A stretch of 64,000 nt of DNA. Origin: a virus. The translations under genes were made by a program, and so were the position numbers. The notes under the pieces are model-generated. The model worked only from the letters and a program-made list of their open reading frames with translations. It ran no database searches and had not been told where the DNA came from. Location: positions 1 to 64,000 of the IMG/VR virus record IMGVR_UViG_3300021378_000009. The stretch is one strand, 5' to 3'. This document shows positions 1 through 7,108 of this stretch, piece after piece (within the stretch, counting starts at the first letter, position 1; the number at the start of each line of letters is the position of its first letter).

Positions 1-367
<367 letters not shown>

Positions 368-370
368 TAA

Positions 371-390
371 ACCTTTCAAAAGCAGTTAAA
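371..390 (-). repeat. Eight-copy 20-nt leader containing the RBS (archetype copy)
   Basis: The forward sequence is acctttcaaaagcagttaaa; as mRNA it reads TTTAACTGCTTTTGAAAGGT, ending in the Shine-Dalgarno GAAAGG a few nt before ATG. Near-identical copies lie at 982-1001, 1726-1745, 2914-2933, 3298-3317, 3515-3534, 3908-3927 and, degenerate, 4005-4024, each just upstream of a start codon. Conservation reaches about 14 nt upstream of the ribosome site, more than translation initiation needs, so it may be a regulatory target. Reading the TTG inside it as a start gives a false N-terminus MKGF in several of these genes. Confidence 0.85.
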
Positions 391-399
391 GATAAAATA

Positions 400-975
400 T
401 CAAATTAATCTTTTTTGTATAAGTGAGCTATGGTTTGATGTAATCAATCCTTTTATTAACCAGATATGATTGTTAATAATATTACTAAAAACATACGAAT
501 ATAAAACAACATCAGATATTCTACTTTCAAAATTTTCTTTTTTTGAAAACTCAAATCCTATCCAATAAGCTCTAGTACTTTTTCCATGACGAAGATGATT
601 TCTGCAATCAAACGTACTGGGTGTTTCCTTGATTAAGATTAAGTCTTTATCAAATAACTCTATGTCATGAAGCACTAACTCTTCGAACTTTTTAAAAAGA
701 TCAGAGTATACTATTCGTTCCCAATTAATTTGAGACACCCGTTCTTCAACATGAAAACAGCAAGTTACACACTTTTCAGAATCTTTATGAGGTTTATTAC
801 TTCCTACATGCCATTCAAGGTGAATTGCTTTACCAATCTTTTCTTTATATTTTTCTAAGAAAGTACCTGTATTATTATATCTTACAAATACTCCCGCACT
901 ACATTTTCCTAATACTAACTTTTTACTTTCCTCAATTAATAAACTAATATTGTTAGTTTTTTCTACCAACGTCAT
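400..975 (-). CDS. Unknown protein, 191 aa
   Basis: I do not recognise this protein. The true start is the ATG at 975, 7 nt after GAAAGG in the shared leader; the in-frame TTG at 990 lies inside the RBS. The product is soluble, with a Cys/His cluster near residues 70-75 (CVTCCF) and another C-R-N-H-L-R-H stretch about 50 residues later, which could bind metal. It is the second gene of a leftward series whose members share the same leader. No membrane segment or signal peptide is visible. Confidence 0.7.
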   Translation of the reverse strand: MTLVEKTNNISLLIEESKKLVLGKCSAGVFVRYNNTGTFLEKYKEKIGKAIHLEWHVGSNKPHKDSEKCVTCCFHVEERVSQINWERIVYSDLFKKFEELVLHDIELFDKDLILIKETPSTFDCRNHLRHGKSTRAYWIGFEFSKKENFESRISDVVLYSYVFSNIINNHIWLIKGLITSNHSSLIQKRLI

Positions 976-1010
976 ATCAAAACCTTTCAAAAGCTGTTAA
1001 AGATAAAATA

Positions 1011-1448
1011 TCAATATCCTCTTATGTCGTTATACGCATCTATTCCATATAACATCCCAGTTTCCATAGCTATTTCGTTTCTCCACATGTTATCAAAATC
1101 TTCATCAGACATCTCTACTCTTTCTTGATCTTCACTCTTGCTAGGGTGATAAATACATTCACAAACATCATCCCAAGGTACTACTCCACTCTTCTCATAA
1201 TTATCCTTCAACGTATTCGCATACCAAAACGTATGTGTATTTAAAACGTCTTCTCCATTCTTATCTCTAACTAACGATATCAATCTATCTAATCTTACGC
1301 TATGACTAAGCCCAGGACCAAAAAGCCTAGGATTGTTATAATAACCTTCTTTAAGCTCTATCATCAACTTCTTATTCTTTTCTTCATTAACTTGACTAGA
1401 AGAATCACCATACGGTGCAAAAACTAAAAATGCAATATGCTTTCTCAT
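1011..1448 (-). CDS. Unknown protein, 145 aa
   Basis: I do not recognise this protein. It starts MRKHIAFLVFAPYGDSS at ATG 1448, preceded by GAGGG at 8 nt; the in-frame ATG at 1463 lacks spacing for a ribosome site and overlaps the previous gene. The upstream gene's stop (TGA at 1460-1462) lies within this RBS, so the two are probably translationally coupled. The beta-strand-like N-terminus and acidic C-terminus (residues about 105-135) suggest a small soluble enzyme or inhibitor, but no motif supports a function. Confidence 0.7.
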   Translation of the reverse strand: MRKHIAFLVFAPYGDSSSQVNEEKNKKLMIELKEGYYNNPRLFGPGLSHSVRLDRLISLVRDKNGEDVLNTHTFWYANTLKDNYEKSGVVPWDDVCECIYHPSKSEDQERVEMSDEDFDNMWRNEIAMETGMLYGIDAYNDIRGY

Positions 1449-1459
1449 AATGTTGACCC

Positions 1460-1720
1460 TCATATGTCATAATGTGTATACAACTTTTGCAAGTCGCTTT
1501 GTAATCTATGATATCCTGTTTCATCAGCAACATCCATAAATAATTTAATCATTCCTACTACAGCATGATCATCAGAACATATTTCATCAAAGCCATCATT
1601 ATAACAGTTCTTTACAATTTGCTGAATTATGTCAATCAAAAGTTCTTTAGACACATCTACATGTTCTGAATTAACATACATGCCCAAAGCTCTATTGCCT
1701 GTTTCATTTTCATATCTCAT
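1460..1720 (-). CDS. Unknown protein, 86 aa
   Basis: I do not recognise this protein. It is a small acidic, probably helical protein starting MRYENETGNRALG at ATG 1720, just after the shared leader at 1726-1745. The longer in-frame extension to 1786 would run through the leader and is rejected. The promoter at 1778-1807 sits just upstream, so this is the first gene of a transcript continuing into the 1011-1448 gene, whose RBS overlaps this stop codon. Confidence 0.7.
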   Translation of the reverse strand: MRYENETGNRALGMYVNSEHVDVSKELLIDIIQQIVKNCYNDGFDEICSDDHAVVGMIKLFMDVADETGYHRLQSDLQKLYTHYDI

Positions 1721-1777
1721 ATTAAGCCTTTCAAAAGCTGTTAAAAATAAAATTATTATTTCCTTCTCCACACTTAT

Positions 1778-1807
1778 ATTATACAATATATTATAAATTA
1801 TTTACAC
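1778..1807 (-). promoter_or_regulatory. Leftward promoter of the GTGTAA-N18-TATAAT family
   Basis: On the reverse strand GTGTAA (1802-1807) is followed after 18 nt by TATAAT (1778-1783). It drives the 1460-1720 gene. The ATGTAA box seen in most copies is absent. Confidence 0.7.
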
Positions 1808-1844
1808 GTGAATTACCAACTTTCTCTTTGAAGCTCTAAAGCTA

Positions 1845-2910
1845 TTAGAACTTAAAAGTAATAAGTCCTTGAAGACTTTTTCGATTTGCTTTTAAATTAA
1901 ATCTAATACTGTCTTTAACACTAACATTAAGCTTTCTGTTCATTTTATTTGAATTATATAAGCAAGTTTTTGTTTTATTTTCATTTAAAAAATATTTGTT
2001 CTCATAAACATTTTTTATAAAATTATTACACTCCAAAGAAAATGCTACGCTAGTAATAATTGTTATTAACCCAGTAAATAAAAAAACACTACTAACAACT
2101 TTTTTCTTTTCACCATTACGATAAATAATAGAATTAACTTCTTGATTGCTGCTTATATCTTCTTTAGCTTTTTTTAATAAAACTAAACCGCTAATAGTAA
2201 AAGTAATTCCTGCGACTATAAGCAAAGAGTATATAACGTTATTTTCAAATAAAACATCAGAATACTCTTTTTTTAAACTTTTACTATAATCTTTACTACT
2301 ATTTCCTAGATAATACTTTTTTAAGTCACTCAATGTAGTTCGTAGTCTGCTAATCTTTTTGCTACTAATCTTTTTGCTACTAATCTTTTTGTTACTAATC
2401 TTTTTGTTACTAATCTTTTTGTTACTAATCTTTTTGTTAACTAAAAATTTAACTTGTAGAAGTTTAGACTTAAACTTAAAAATATTTTTTTCTATTACAT
2501 TACTAAGGCGCTTCATTCTATTTTTCTTACTTGCTGTAAAACTTTCTTTAAATCCGTCTATTAAAACATTATCTTTTATTCTGTAAAGCTCTATTACAGT
2601 ATAATATTTTTTGTTTGCTTTTCTAACTTTAATAATAAAAGAAAACTTTGCTTTTAGTTTTTTTGCTAAACTTAAATTACATTCTTGCTGATCATATTCA
2701 ATTTTTAAATTTGACTTTTTTATCTCTTCATATACTGTTTCACTAGTTAAAATCTTATACTTCATACCAAACAGCTTATGAAGAGATAAATTAAAATTAT
2801 CTCTTATAACAATTTGCTCAACTATAGAAAACTCATTTGCTTGTATATGTGATGTTATCTTTTCTTTACAAAAAGCACTCGAAGAAAGTAAAAAAAAAAG
2901 TATTTCATGT
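1845..2910 (-). pseudogene. Secreted two-helix membrane protein broken by a poly-T frameshift
   Basis: The intact downstream frame (ATG 2765, 306 aa) has no leader or RBS. A shared-leader start exists at ATG 2910, opening MKYFFFY, but it stops after 17 codons because of a 10-T tract (forward A10, 2890-2899). Eight or eleven Ts would join the frames and give a signal-peptide-like start, MKYFFLLSSSAFCKEK, continuing into the long frame. The long frame has KKISN/KKISS repeats near residues 111-138 and two hydrophobic helices near 178-200 and 222-245. This may be a slippage (phase-variable) switch, recoding, a real mutation or a sequencing error. Function is unknown. Confidence 0.65.
2350..2439. 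repeat. 15-bp tandem repeat coding for KKIS[NS]
   Basis: Six consecutive 15-bp units (ctaatctttttg[ct]ta) lie inside the frameshifted gene and code for a lysine-rich pentapeptide repeat on the reverse strand. Copy number could change without a frameshift. Confidence 0.9.
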
Positions 2911-2937
2911 TAAACCTTTCAAAAGTAGTTAAAAAAA

Positions 2938-3291
2938 TCAAAAGTCTAATTGTGTAGAATCAATTCTGCCTAGAGATAATACATGTTCTATTCCCTTGCT
3001 CGCACGCTGAATCTCATTATCTATAGGATCTTCAAGCAAAGCTTCTCTATTACCATGAATAATATTCACAGAATCATCATCATTTGTAATATGAGTAAAA
3101 CCCTCTTCTTTAAAACTATCTAAAATCTTCTTGTAATTAACCCAGTCAGTTAAATGACTAATCAAACTATTCTCAAGAGTTCTACCGTCTACTAAGCCTA
3201 ACTTATTCAACATTTCAGCTTCACTAACACCATTATAAAAAACCCGGTCAGGATTACTAAAACTATATCCAGTTATATTTAAGATTTTCAT
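2938..3291 (-). CDS. Unknown protein, 117 aa
   Basis: I do not recognise this protein. It begins MKILNITGYSFSNPDRVFYNG at ATG 3291, directly after the shared leader (3298-3317); the in-frame TTG at 3306 is within the RBS. It is soluble and acidic, with no recognisable motif. It lies between two genes with the same leader, so the three are likely controlled together. Confidence 0.7.
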   Translation of the reverse strand: MKILNITGYSFSNPDRVFYNGVSEAEMLNKLGLVDGRTLENSLISHLTDWVNYKKILDSFKEEGFTHITNDDDSVNIIHGNREALLEDPIDNEIQRASKGIEHVLSLGRIDSTQLDF

Positions 3292-3325
3292 GTTTAAACC
3301 TTTCAAAAGCAGTTAAAAATAAAAT

Positions 3326-3508
3326 CTACTCACTTAAATCAATAACATCAGAAAACTCTTGATTCCAATCATGCTCAAAAACAACAGGACTATGAATATA
3401 AATCTTCAATAAACTCTTATAAGCTAATAATCTAATCTCATCTTTATCCATATTCTCAAATACCTTGTCAGCTAACTTAACTCTATTCTCTTCATTATTG
3501 TCAACCAT
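3326..3508 (-). CDS. Unknown small acidic protein, 60 aa
   Basis: I do not recognise this protein. It starts MVDNNEENRVKLADKVFENM at ATG 3508, 6-7 nt after the GAAAGG of the leader copy at 3515-3534. It is acidic and predicted mostly helical, with no Cys or membrane segment. Size, orientation and leader match its neighbours, which supports it as real despite its length. Confidence 0.65.
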   Translation of the reverse strand: MVDNNEENRVKLADKVFENMDKDEIRLLAYKSLLKIYIHSPVVFEHDWNQEFSDVIDLSE

Positions 3509-3569
3509 AATAAAACCTTTCAAAAGCAGTTAAAAATATTATTTCCTTCCAACACTTATATTCTCTCAA

Positions 3570-3902
3570 TCAATTTAATTTATTCCACCTGTCTCCATAG
3601 TCTTCGTCTTCATCTAACTTTAAAAAACCATCAACTTCCCAACAGTACTTCAAATGCAAAGCATCATGTATACTGTAATTAGACAAATGTTCTAACTCAA
3701 AAGTAGCAAGATGATTAAATAACTCTTTCAAGTCAATAGTAACAGGAACTCCAATAGCTTTTGCATATGCATCATGTAACATCTCTTTCTCGTCAGAATC
3801 TAAATCATCATATTCATGAACATTAGAAATATAATGATTCTTTAACTCGCCATTAGCAGCACGATCTCTCAATCCAAATTTCCAAGCAACTATAATCTTC
3901 AT
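3570..3902 (-). CDS. Unknown protein, 110 aa
   Basis: I do not recognise this protein. It starts MKIIVAWKFGLRDRAANGE at ATG 3902 after the shared leader (3908-3927); the ORF extension to 3947 runs through the leader and is rejected. The C-terminus is acidic (DEDEDYGD). The promoter at 3954-3983 lies about 50 nt upstream, so this is the first gene of a leftward transcript that can include the two genes below it. Confidence 0.7.
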   Translation of the reverse strand: MKIIVAWKFGLRDRAANGELKNHYISNVHEYDDLDSDEKEMLHDAYAKAIGVPVTIDLKELFNHLATFELEHLSNYSIHDALHLKYCWEVDGFLKLDEDEDYGDRWNKLN

Positions 3903-3953
3903 ATCAAACCTTTCAAAAGCAGTTAAAATTATTATTTCCTTCCCCACAACTAT

Positions 3954-3983
3954 ATTATAATATACATAAACAATATATTACAC
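3954..3983 (-). promoter_or_regulatory. Leftward promoter GTGTAA-N18-TATAAT
   Basis: GTGTAA (3978-3983) and TATAAT (3954-3959) on the reverse strand are separated by 18 nt, upstream of the 3570-3902 gene. Here GTGTAA also contains the stop codon of the six-codon micro-ORF. Confidence 0.7.
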
Positions 3984-4032
3984 ACTAATATTATTCATCT
4001 TTAAACCCTTCAAAAGAAACTAAAAATAAATC

Positions 4033-4119
4033 TCAACTATATAATATCTCCAATAACATATACAATACAAAATATACTCCAAATACACTCAACCAATATA
4101 ACAAACACTTATAACACAT
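4033..4119 (-). CDS. Possible 28-aa membrane peptide
   Basis: A short reverse-strand frame starts MCYKCLLYWLSVFGVYFVLY and is one long hydrophobic helix. AGGAG lies upstream, but its spacing is long for the ATG at 4119; an in-frame GTG nine bases earlier would sit too close. Similar tiny single-helix frames occur at 4886, 11535 and 12325, which raises its credibility, but evidence for translation is weak. Confidence 0.3.
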   Translation of the reverse strand: MCYKCLLYWLSVFGVYFVLYMLLEILYS

Positions 4120-4336
4120 ATCACTCACTAACTCCTGCAAATAATACTACATCATAAATAACAAATGGTACAACTTAAACTCAGATACACTCTAAAAACA
4201 ATACAATATGTTTTATCATACTCTTATCAAAACACTTACAGACGCTAAACCAGATACACAGATGTATATCTCAAACTACAACACAGGACAAGGCGCGCGA
4301 AACGTTTTGATGCTGAGTGTAGCTGTTTATTGTTTT

Positions 4337-4567
4337 TTATTCTATTAAAGTGTTGATTTGTTTATCTAATTCATCTTTAGTTTGAGTAACTTTGATAGGG
4401 TTGAAGTTATTAGATAGGTGTATGATTGACCCTTCTTCGGAATCTCGCCATGTGTGTTCTTCGGAATCATAGTAAGGTTTTGAAACGCTTTCGTAGAAGA
4501 TAATGTGAGAAGTGAAGACAGTGTATAGAGTACCGTCAGTACCTTTGACTTTGATAATTGGATTCAT
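4337..4567 (-). CDS. Unknown protein, 76 aa
   Basis: I do not recognise this protein. It starts MNPIIKVKGTDGTLYTVFTS at 4567 after AGAAAGG, and looks like a small beta-strand-rich soluble protein with an acidic central loop (DSEEHTWRDSEEG). It forms a two-gene operon with the gene upstream, separated by 18 nt, below the promoter at 4839-4877. Unlike the genes to its left, its coding strand is richer in C than G, which hints at a different origin. Confidence 0.65.
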   Translation of the reverse strand: MNPIIKVKGTDGTLYTVFTSHIIFYESVSKPYYDSEEHTWRDSEEGSIIHLSNNFNPIKVTQTKDELDKQINTLIE

Positions 4568-4585
4568 GATTGAAAACCTTTCTGT

Positions 4586-4813
4586 TTAGAGGTGGCAGAC
4601 ATATTCAAGAGAGTATGTGTATGTGAGGGGTTTTATTCCCGTGTTATTAAGAAGAATGAAGTCAATGAAGACATTTCGTTCTGTGTCGTTAGAGAAAGTA
4701 TCTTTTGGTATTTTCACATAAGAGTGAGTGGGAATGTTTTTGCAGTTGTAGAAAGCGTGTTTATCTGTTGAAGGCCAGCAGATATTGTAAACATAAATCA
4801 AGTAATTTTCCAT
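4586..4813 (-). CDS. Unknown protein, 75 aa
   Basis: I do not recognise this protein. It starts MENYLIYVYNICWPSTDKHA at 4813, with AAAAGGAT 6 nt upstream, and is the first gene after the promoter at 4839-4877. It is Tyr- and Asn-rich with three cysteines and no clear membrane helix. It shares the unusual C-over-G coding strand of the 4.3-5.5 kb segment. Confidence 0.65.
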   Translation of the reverse strand: MENYLIYVYNICWPSTDKHAFYNCKNIPTHSYVKIPKDTFSNDTERNVFIDFILLNNTGIKPLTYTYSLEYVCHL

Positions 4814-4838
4814 AATTTATCCTTTTATATTGGGTATT

Positions 4839-4877
4839 TACATTGTTATTATAACAATATAGTTATTAAAATTACAC
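4839..4877 (-). promoter_or_regulatory. Leftward promoter GTGTAA-N17-TATAAT-N4-ATGTAA
   Basis: The boxes are GTGTAA 4872-4877, TATAAT 4849-4854 and ATGTAA 4839-4844, all on the reverse strand. It precedes the 4586-4813 gene directly. The spacer is 17 nt. Confidence 0.75.
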
Positions 4878-4885
4878 GTAGTGGA

Positions 4886-5032
4886 TTAGTCTATAGTTGC
4901 GTCTATAACTGATGTTATGATTAGTACTGATAGATGAAGTTGATTGTATTCGTTATAGAGGAATGAGTTACCTACAAGAATGAATGTAGAGTAGAAAATT
5001 GTGTTATTTATAGTGGATATTATTGTTATCAT
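4886..5032 (-). CDS. Possible 48-aa hydrophobic peptide
   Basis: A reverse-strand frame starts MITIISTINNTIFYSTFILV at 5032 and ends 9 nt before the promoter at 4839-4877, the usual stop-then-promoter arrangement here. The N-terminal third and the C-terminus are hydrophobic. The ribosome site (AAAGAATAAA) is weak, so translation is uncertain. Confidence 0.35.
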   Translation of the reverse strand: MITIISTINNTIFYSTFILVGNSFLYNEYNQLHLSVLIITSVIDATID

Positions 5033-5263
5033 TTTATTCTTTGCGACTAGATCTATGTGAAAGTAGATAGAGTGTTATATGTGTTGGAAGTGATAGTGTT
5101 AAATTAGATAGGGCAGCACAGAATTACGTGAGAAGTGTTTGACGATACGAAGGGTAGTAGAAGTTTGTGGAGCGTGAATTATTTTGAGGGCAGTTCTGTT
5201 TTGAGTAGCGCTGTATTTTATCTAGTTTTGCAGGGGGTGAGAGACTAAAAAATAAGTGATTCG
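5033..5263. other. Intergenic stretch without a supported gene
   Basis: I see no convincing gene. The forward strand is G-rich relative to C, as in the flanking genes. A partial match to the element found upstream of other promoters (gtttgacgatacga) lies near 5,138-5,151 and is followed by no recognisable promoter. Confidence 0.5.
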
Positions 5264-5548
5264 TTATCTATTTACTCTTTCTAGTTCTTTTTTGAAAGAG
5301 TGATTAGTTTTGATTGTTTTTGATTCTTTTGATATGACTATAGAAGCTGGGTTTGAGTCTGCAGTTATTGGGAATTCAAGTGTGACGTTTCCGTTATCAG
5401 AGATGAAAGCCTGATAGTGATATTGTTTATAGTCATTTGAGAAGAAATCATCAACATCAAGCGCATCGAAGTTTGGGTATTGATGATTGAAGCAATTTAT
5501 TGTTTTGTTGATAAGTGAGATATTATCAGGTAAATTGATATCTTTCAT
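5264..5548 (-). CDS. Unknown protein, 94 aa
   Basis: I do not recognise this protein. It starts MKDINLPDNISLINKTINCF at 5548, with AAAGGAAA upstream at good spacing. It is a small soluble protein with a beta-rich middle (GNVTLEFPITADSNPASIVIS). It is the last protein gene before the tRNA cluster, whose transcript probably continues into it, since no promoter separates them. Confidence 0.6.
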   Translation of the reverse strand: MKDINLPDNISLINKTINCFNHQYPNFDALDVDDFFSNDYKQYHYQAFISDNGNVTLEFPITADSNPASIVISKESKTIKTNHSFKKELERVNR

Positions 5549-5586
5549 AAAGATTTCCTTTTTTTAGTTAAGATGACTTATATGAT

Positions 5587-5659
5587 TGGATCGTCTGGGA
5601 CTCGAACCCAGAACCAATGGATTAAAAGTCCACTGCTCTACCGATTGAGCTAACAATCC
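5587..5659 (-). tRNA. tRNA-Lys (TTT)
   Basis: The cloverleaf is complete on the reverse strand. Acceptor GGATTGT pairs with ACGATCC (one G-T pair), the T-loop is GGTTCGAGTCC, and the anticodon loop CTTTTAA presents TTT. The discriminator is A (5587). CCA is not encoded. The tRNA decodes AAA, a common codon in this AT-rich genome. Confidence 0.95.
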
Positions 5660-5756
5660 TTAAGGAGTTTCATATAAGTAATAGTTTAATGTACCACCAT
5701 CAGCTATTAATTTATTTTATATTTTTGTATAGAAATAAAAGTTATATGAAACTTAG

Positions 5757-5828
5757 TACACCCGGTAGGATTTGAACCTACGACCAATGGCTTAGAAGGC
5801 CACTGCTCTTCCACTGAGCTACGAGTGC
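5757..5828 (-). tRNA. tRNA-Arg (TCT)
   Basis: The cloverleaf is complete on the reverse strand. Acceptor GCACTCG pairs with CGGGTGT (two G-T pairs), the T-arm is GGTTCAAATCC, and the anticodon loop CTTCTAA presents TCT. CCA is not encoded. It reads AGA, the dominant Arg codon in this window's genes. Confidence 0.95.
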
Positions 5829-5883
5829 ATGTGTATCTACATTTTATTGAAGGTTGTAGATAAGAATTTACCTTGTTTATGTT

Positions 5884-6123
5884 TTACTTCTTAGGAGAAT
5901 TACCTCTGCCTGGACCGCTAGGATTGCCAGATTTAGAAGGATAGTTAGGATTGCTTGATGAAACCATTTGTTTATTTAACTGATTGTAAACATCAGTACT
6001 TTTATTATGATTTGAGCATAATACTTCAGTTAAACATTTGTTTGTATTTTTAGATTCTCTAATAGCATCAACAGTATTTGAAACTATTAGAGATTTATAT
6101 GTATTAAAAATTTCTTTATTCAT
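5884..6123 (-). CDS. Unknown 79-aa protein with Gly/Pro/Ser-rich tail
   Basis: I do not recognise this protein. It starts MNKEIFNTYKSLIVSNTVDA at 6123, 7 nt after GAAAGG. The first 50 residues look helical with two cysteines. The last 30 are a disordered, basic Ser/Asn/Pro/Gly tail ending GPGRGNSPKK. It lies between two tRNA genes in the same orientation, so a processed tRNA-mRNA transcript is likely. Confidence 0.6.
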   Translation of the reverse strand: MNKEIFNTYKSLIVSNTVDAIRESKNTNKCLTEVLCSNHNKSTDVYNQLNKQMVSSSNPNYPSKSGNPSGPGRGNSPKK

Positions 6124-6178
6124 AATGAACCTTTCATAAGATATTTAATTTATTCATCTAAAAGACTAGATAAATAAG

Positions 6179-6251
6179 TGGGCAGTCTCGGATTTGAACC
6201 GAGGATCGCCGGTTTATGAGACCGGAGCCTTAACCGCTTGGCTAACTGCCC
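6179..6251 (-). tRNA. tRNA with anticodon CAT (Met, or Ile if lysidine-modified)
   Basis: On the reverse strand acceptor GGGCAGT pairs with ACTGCCC, the T-arm is GGTTCAAATCC, and anticodon loop CTCATAA sits on a five-pair CCGGT/ACCGG stem. CAT can be elongator Met or Ile2. The D-arm does not decide, and I see no initiator-type acceptor mismatch. CCA is not encoded. Confidence 0.92.
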
Positions 6252-6298
6252 ATATTTAATATTTGTATTGTAACAAATATCAAGTACAAGTTTAACCT

Positions 6299-6703
6299 TT
6301 ATACGTCAATTGTTGTAATAATAATTTCGTCATCTCTAATTACAACGCATGACGAATTAGCAACAAATCGTTTTTTATTAAACTTATCAGCTTGCGTTTG
6401 AATTCGATTTAAACGCATGTTTTCTGTTGGAAGCATAATGCTGATTGATTTTTTATTGTCGTTACTTTCATGAGTGCTCACAGTCGATGGATTGATATGA
6501 TATTTTGTATGAATTTCTTTAGTCTTCTTTTCATTTGTTAAATTGTTAATACGTTCAGACTTCAGTTTGATTACTCTACGAACATAACCGCTTGAATGTG
6601 AAGTATAGAATACGCCTGGATTTTTATTATCTCTGTAACATGTTGTTCCACTTCGTCGTTGTTTGTCAGAAGTAACATCAGTGAATTGTTTTGTATTAAA
6701 CAT
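6299..6703 (-). CDS. Unknown protein, 134 aa, paralogue of the 9585-10004 product
   Basis: I do not recognise a function. It starts MFNTKQFTDVTSDKQRRSGT at 6703 with AAAGG upstream. The N-terminal half contains a tyrosine-rich segment followed by GYVRRVIK, matched by GYVRREIK at the same relative place in the 9585-10004 product, so the two are diverged paralogues. The C-terminal half is basic, with a beta-strand end (VVIRDDEIIITTIDV). The protein is strongly basic and could bind nucleic acid. Confidence 0.65.
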   Translation of the reverse strand: MFNTKQFTDVTSDKQRRSGTTCYRDNKNPGVFYTSHSSGYVRRVIKLKSERINNLTNEKKTKEIHTKYHINPSTVSTHESNDNKKSISIMLPTENMRLNRIQTQADKFNKKRFVANSSCVVIRDDEIIITTIDV

Positions 6704-6768
6704 AAATTTTATGCCTTTATTAAATTAGCTGTTATATGAATTATATTAAATTAAGATTGTATTTACAC

Positions 6769-6975
6769 TTATAAATACTTCTTTTTTAAGAACTCGCAAA
6801 GTTTTGTTTCTGTATTCTTGGGTCTTTGATTTATACACACGTCTTTAGTATATTTAATCATTTCATTTGTCTTTTTAATTTGCGCCTCGCTTTCTTTGTG
6901 ATGAAGAAACATTACAAATGTTATAGAAGCGATGATAATTCCAATCGCAAATGATTGTAGATGAGAATAAAACAT
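6769..6975 (-). CDS. Small single-helix membrane protein, 68 aa
   Basis: I place the start at ATG 6975 (MFYSHLQSFAIGIIIASITF), which has AAGGATTTTTCTT upstream. The longer frame from 7029 begins between the -35 and -10 boxes of the promoter at 7002-7041 and cannot be transcribed from it. Residues about 8-26 form a transmembrane helix, followed by a charged cytoplasmic-type tail with two cysteines. It is probably an inner-membrane early protein; function is unknown. Confidence 0.65.
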   Translation of the reverse strand: MFYSHLQSFAIGIIIASITFVMFLHHKESEAQIKKTNEMIKYTKDVCINQRPKNTETKLCEFLKKKYL

Positions 6976-7001
6976 TAAGAAAAATCCTTTTTTAATTTGA
7001 T

Positions 7002-7041
7002 TTACATTGTTATTATAATAAGTAGTCATTTTAATTTACAC
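7002..7041 (-). promoter_or_regulatory. Leftward promoter GTGTAA-N18-TATAAT-N4-ATGTAA
   Basis: The boxes are GTGTAA 7036-7041, TATAAT 7012-7017 and ATGTAA 7002-7007. It decides the start of the 68-aa membrane protein, because the alternative ATG at 7029 lies upstream of the -10 box. Confidence 0.8.
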
Positions 7042-7108
7042 ATTTAATATCATTACCTGATATCTTTTAAACAATGATATTAATCAAGAAATGCATGATA
7101 ACGTCATT

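Larger units (their letters stand above)
3903..4336. other. Low-G intergenic stretch with promoter, leader copy and strand-composition switch
   Basis: No robust gene of 60 aa or more lies here. The segment holds the leader of the 3902 gene, a promoter (3954-3983), a degenerate leader copy followed by a six-codon micro-ORF whose stop overlaps the promoter's GTGTAA, and one possible 28-aa membrane peptide (4033-4119). The forward strand has almost no G from about 3,960 to 4,260, then becomes G/T-rich just after ggcgcgcg near 4,292-4,299. Confidence 0.6.

Noticed and set aside
2359-2586. Forward frame of repeated LLIFL
   Set aside because: It is antisense to the KKISN repeat; the hydrophobic pattern follows from the 15-bp unit.
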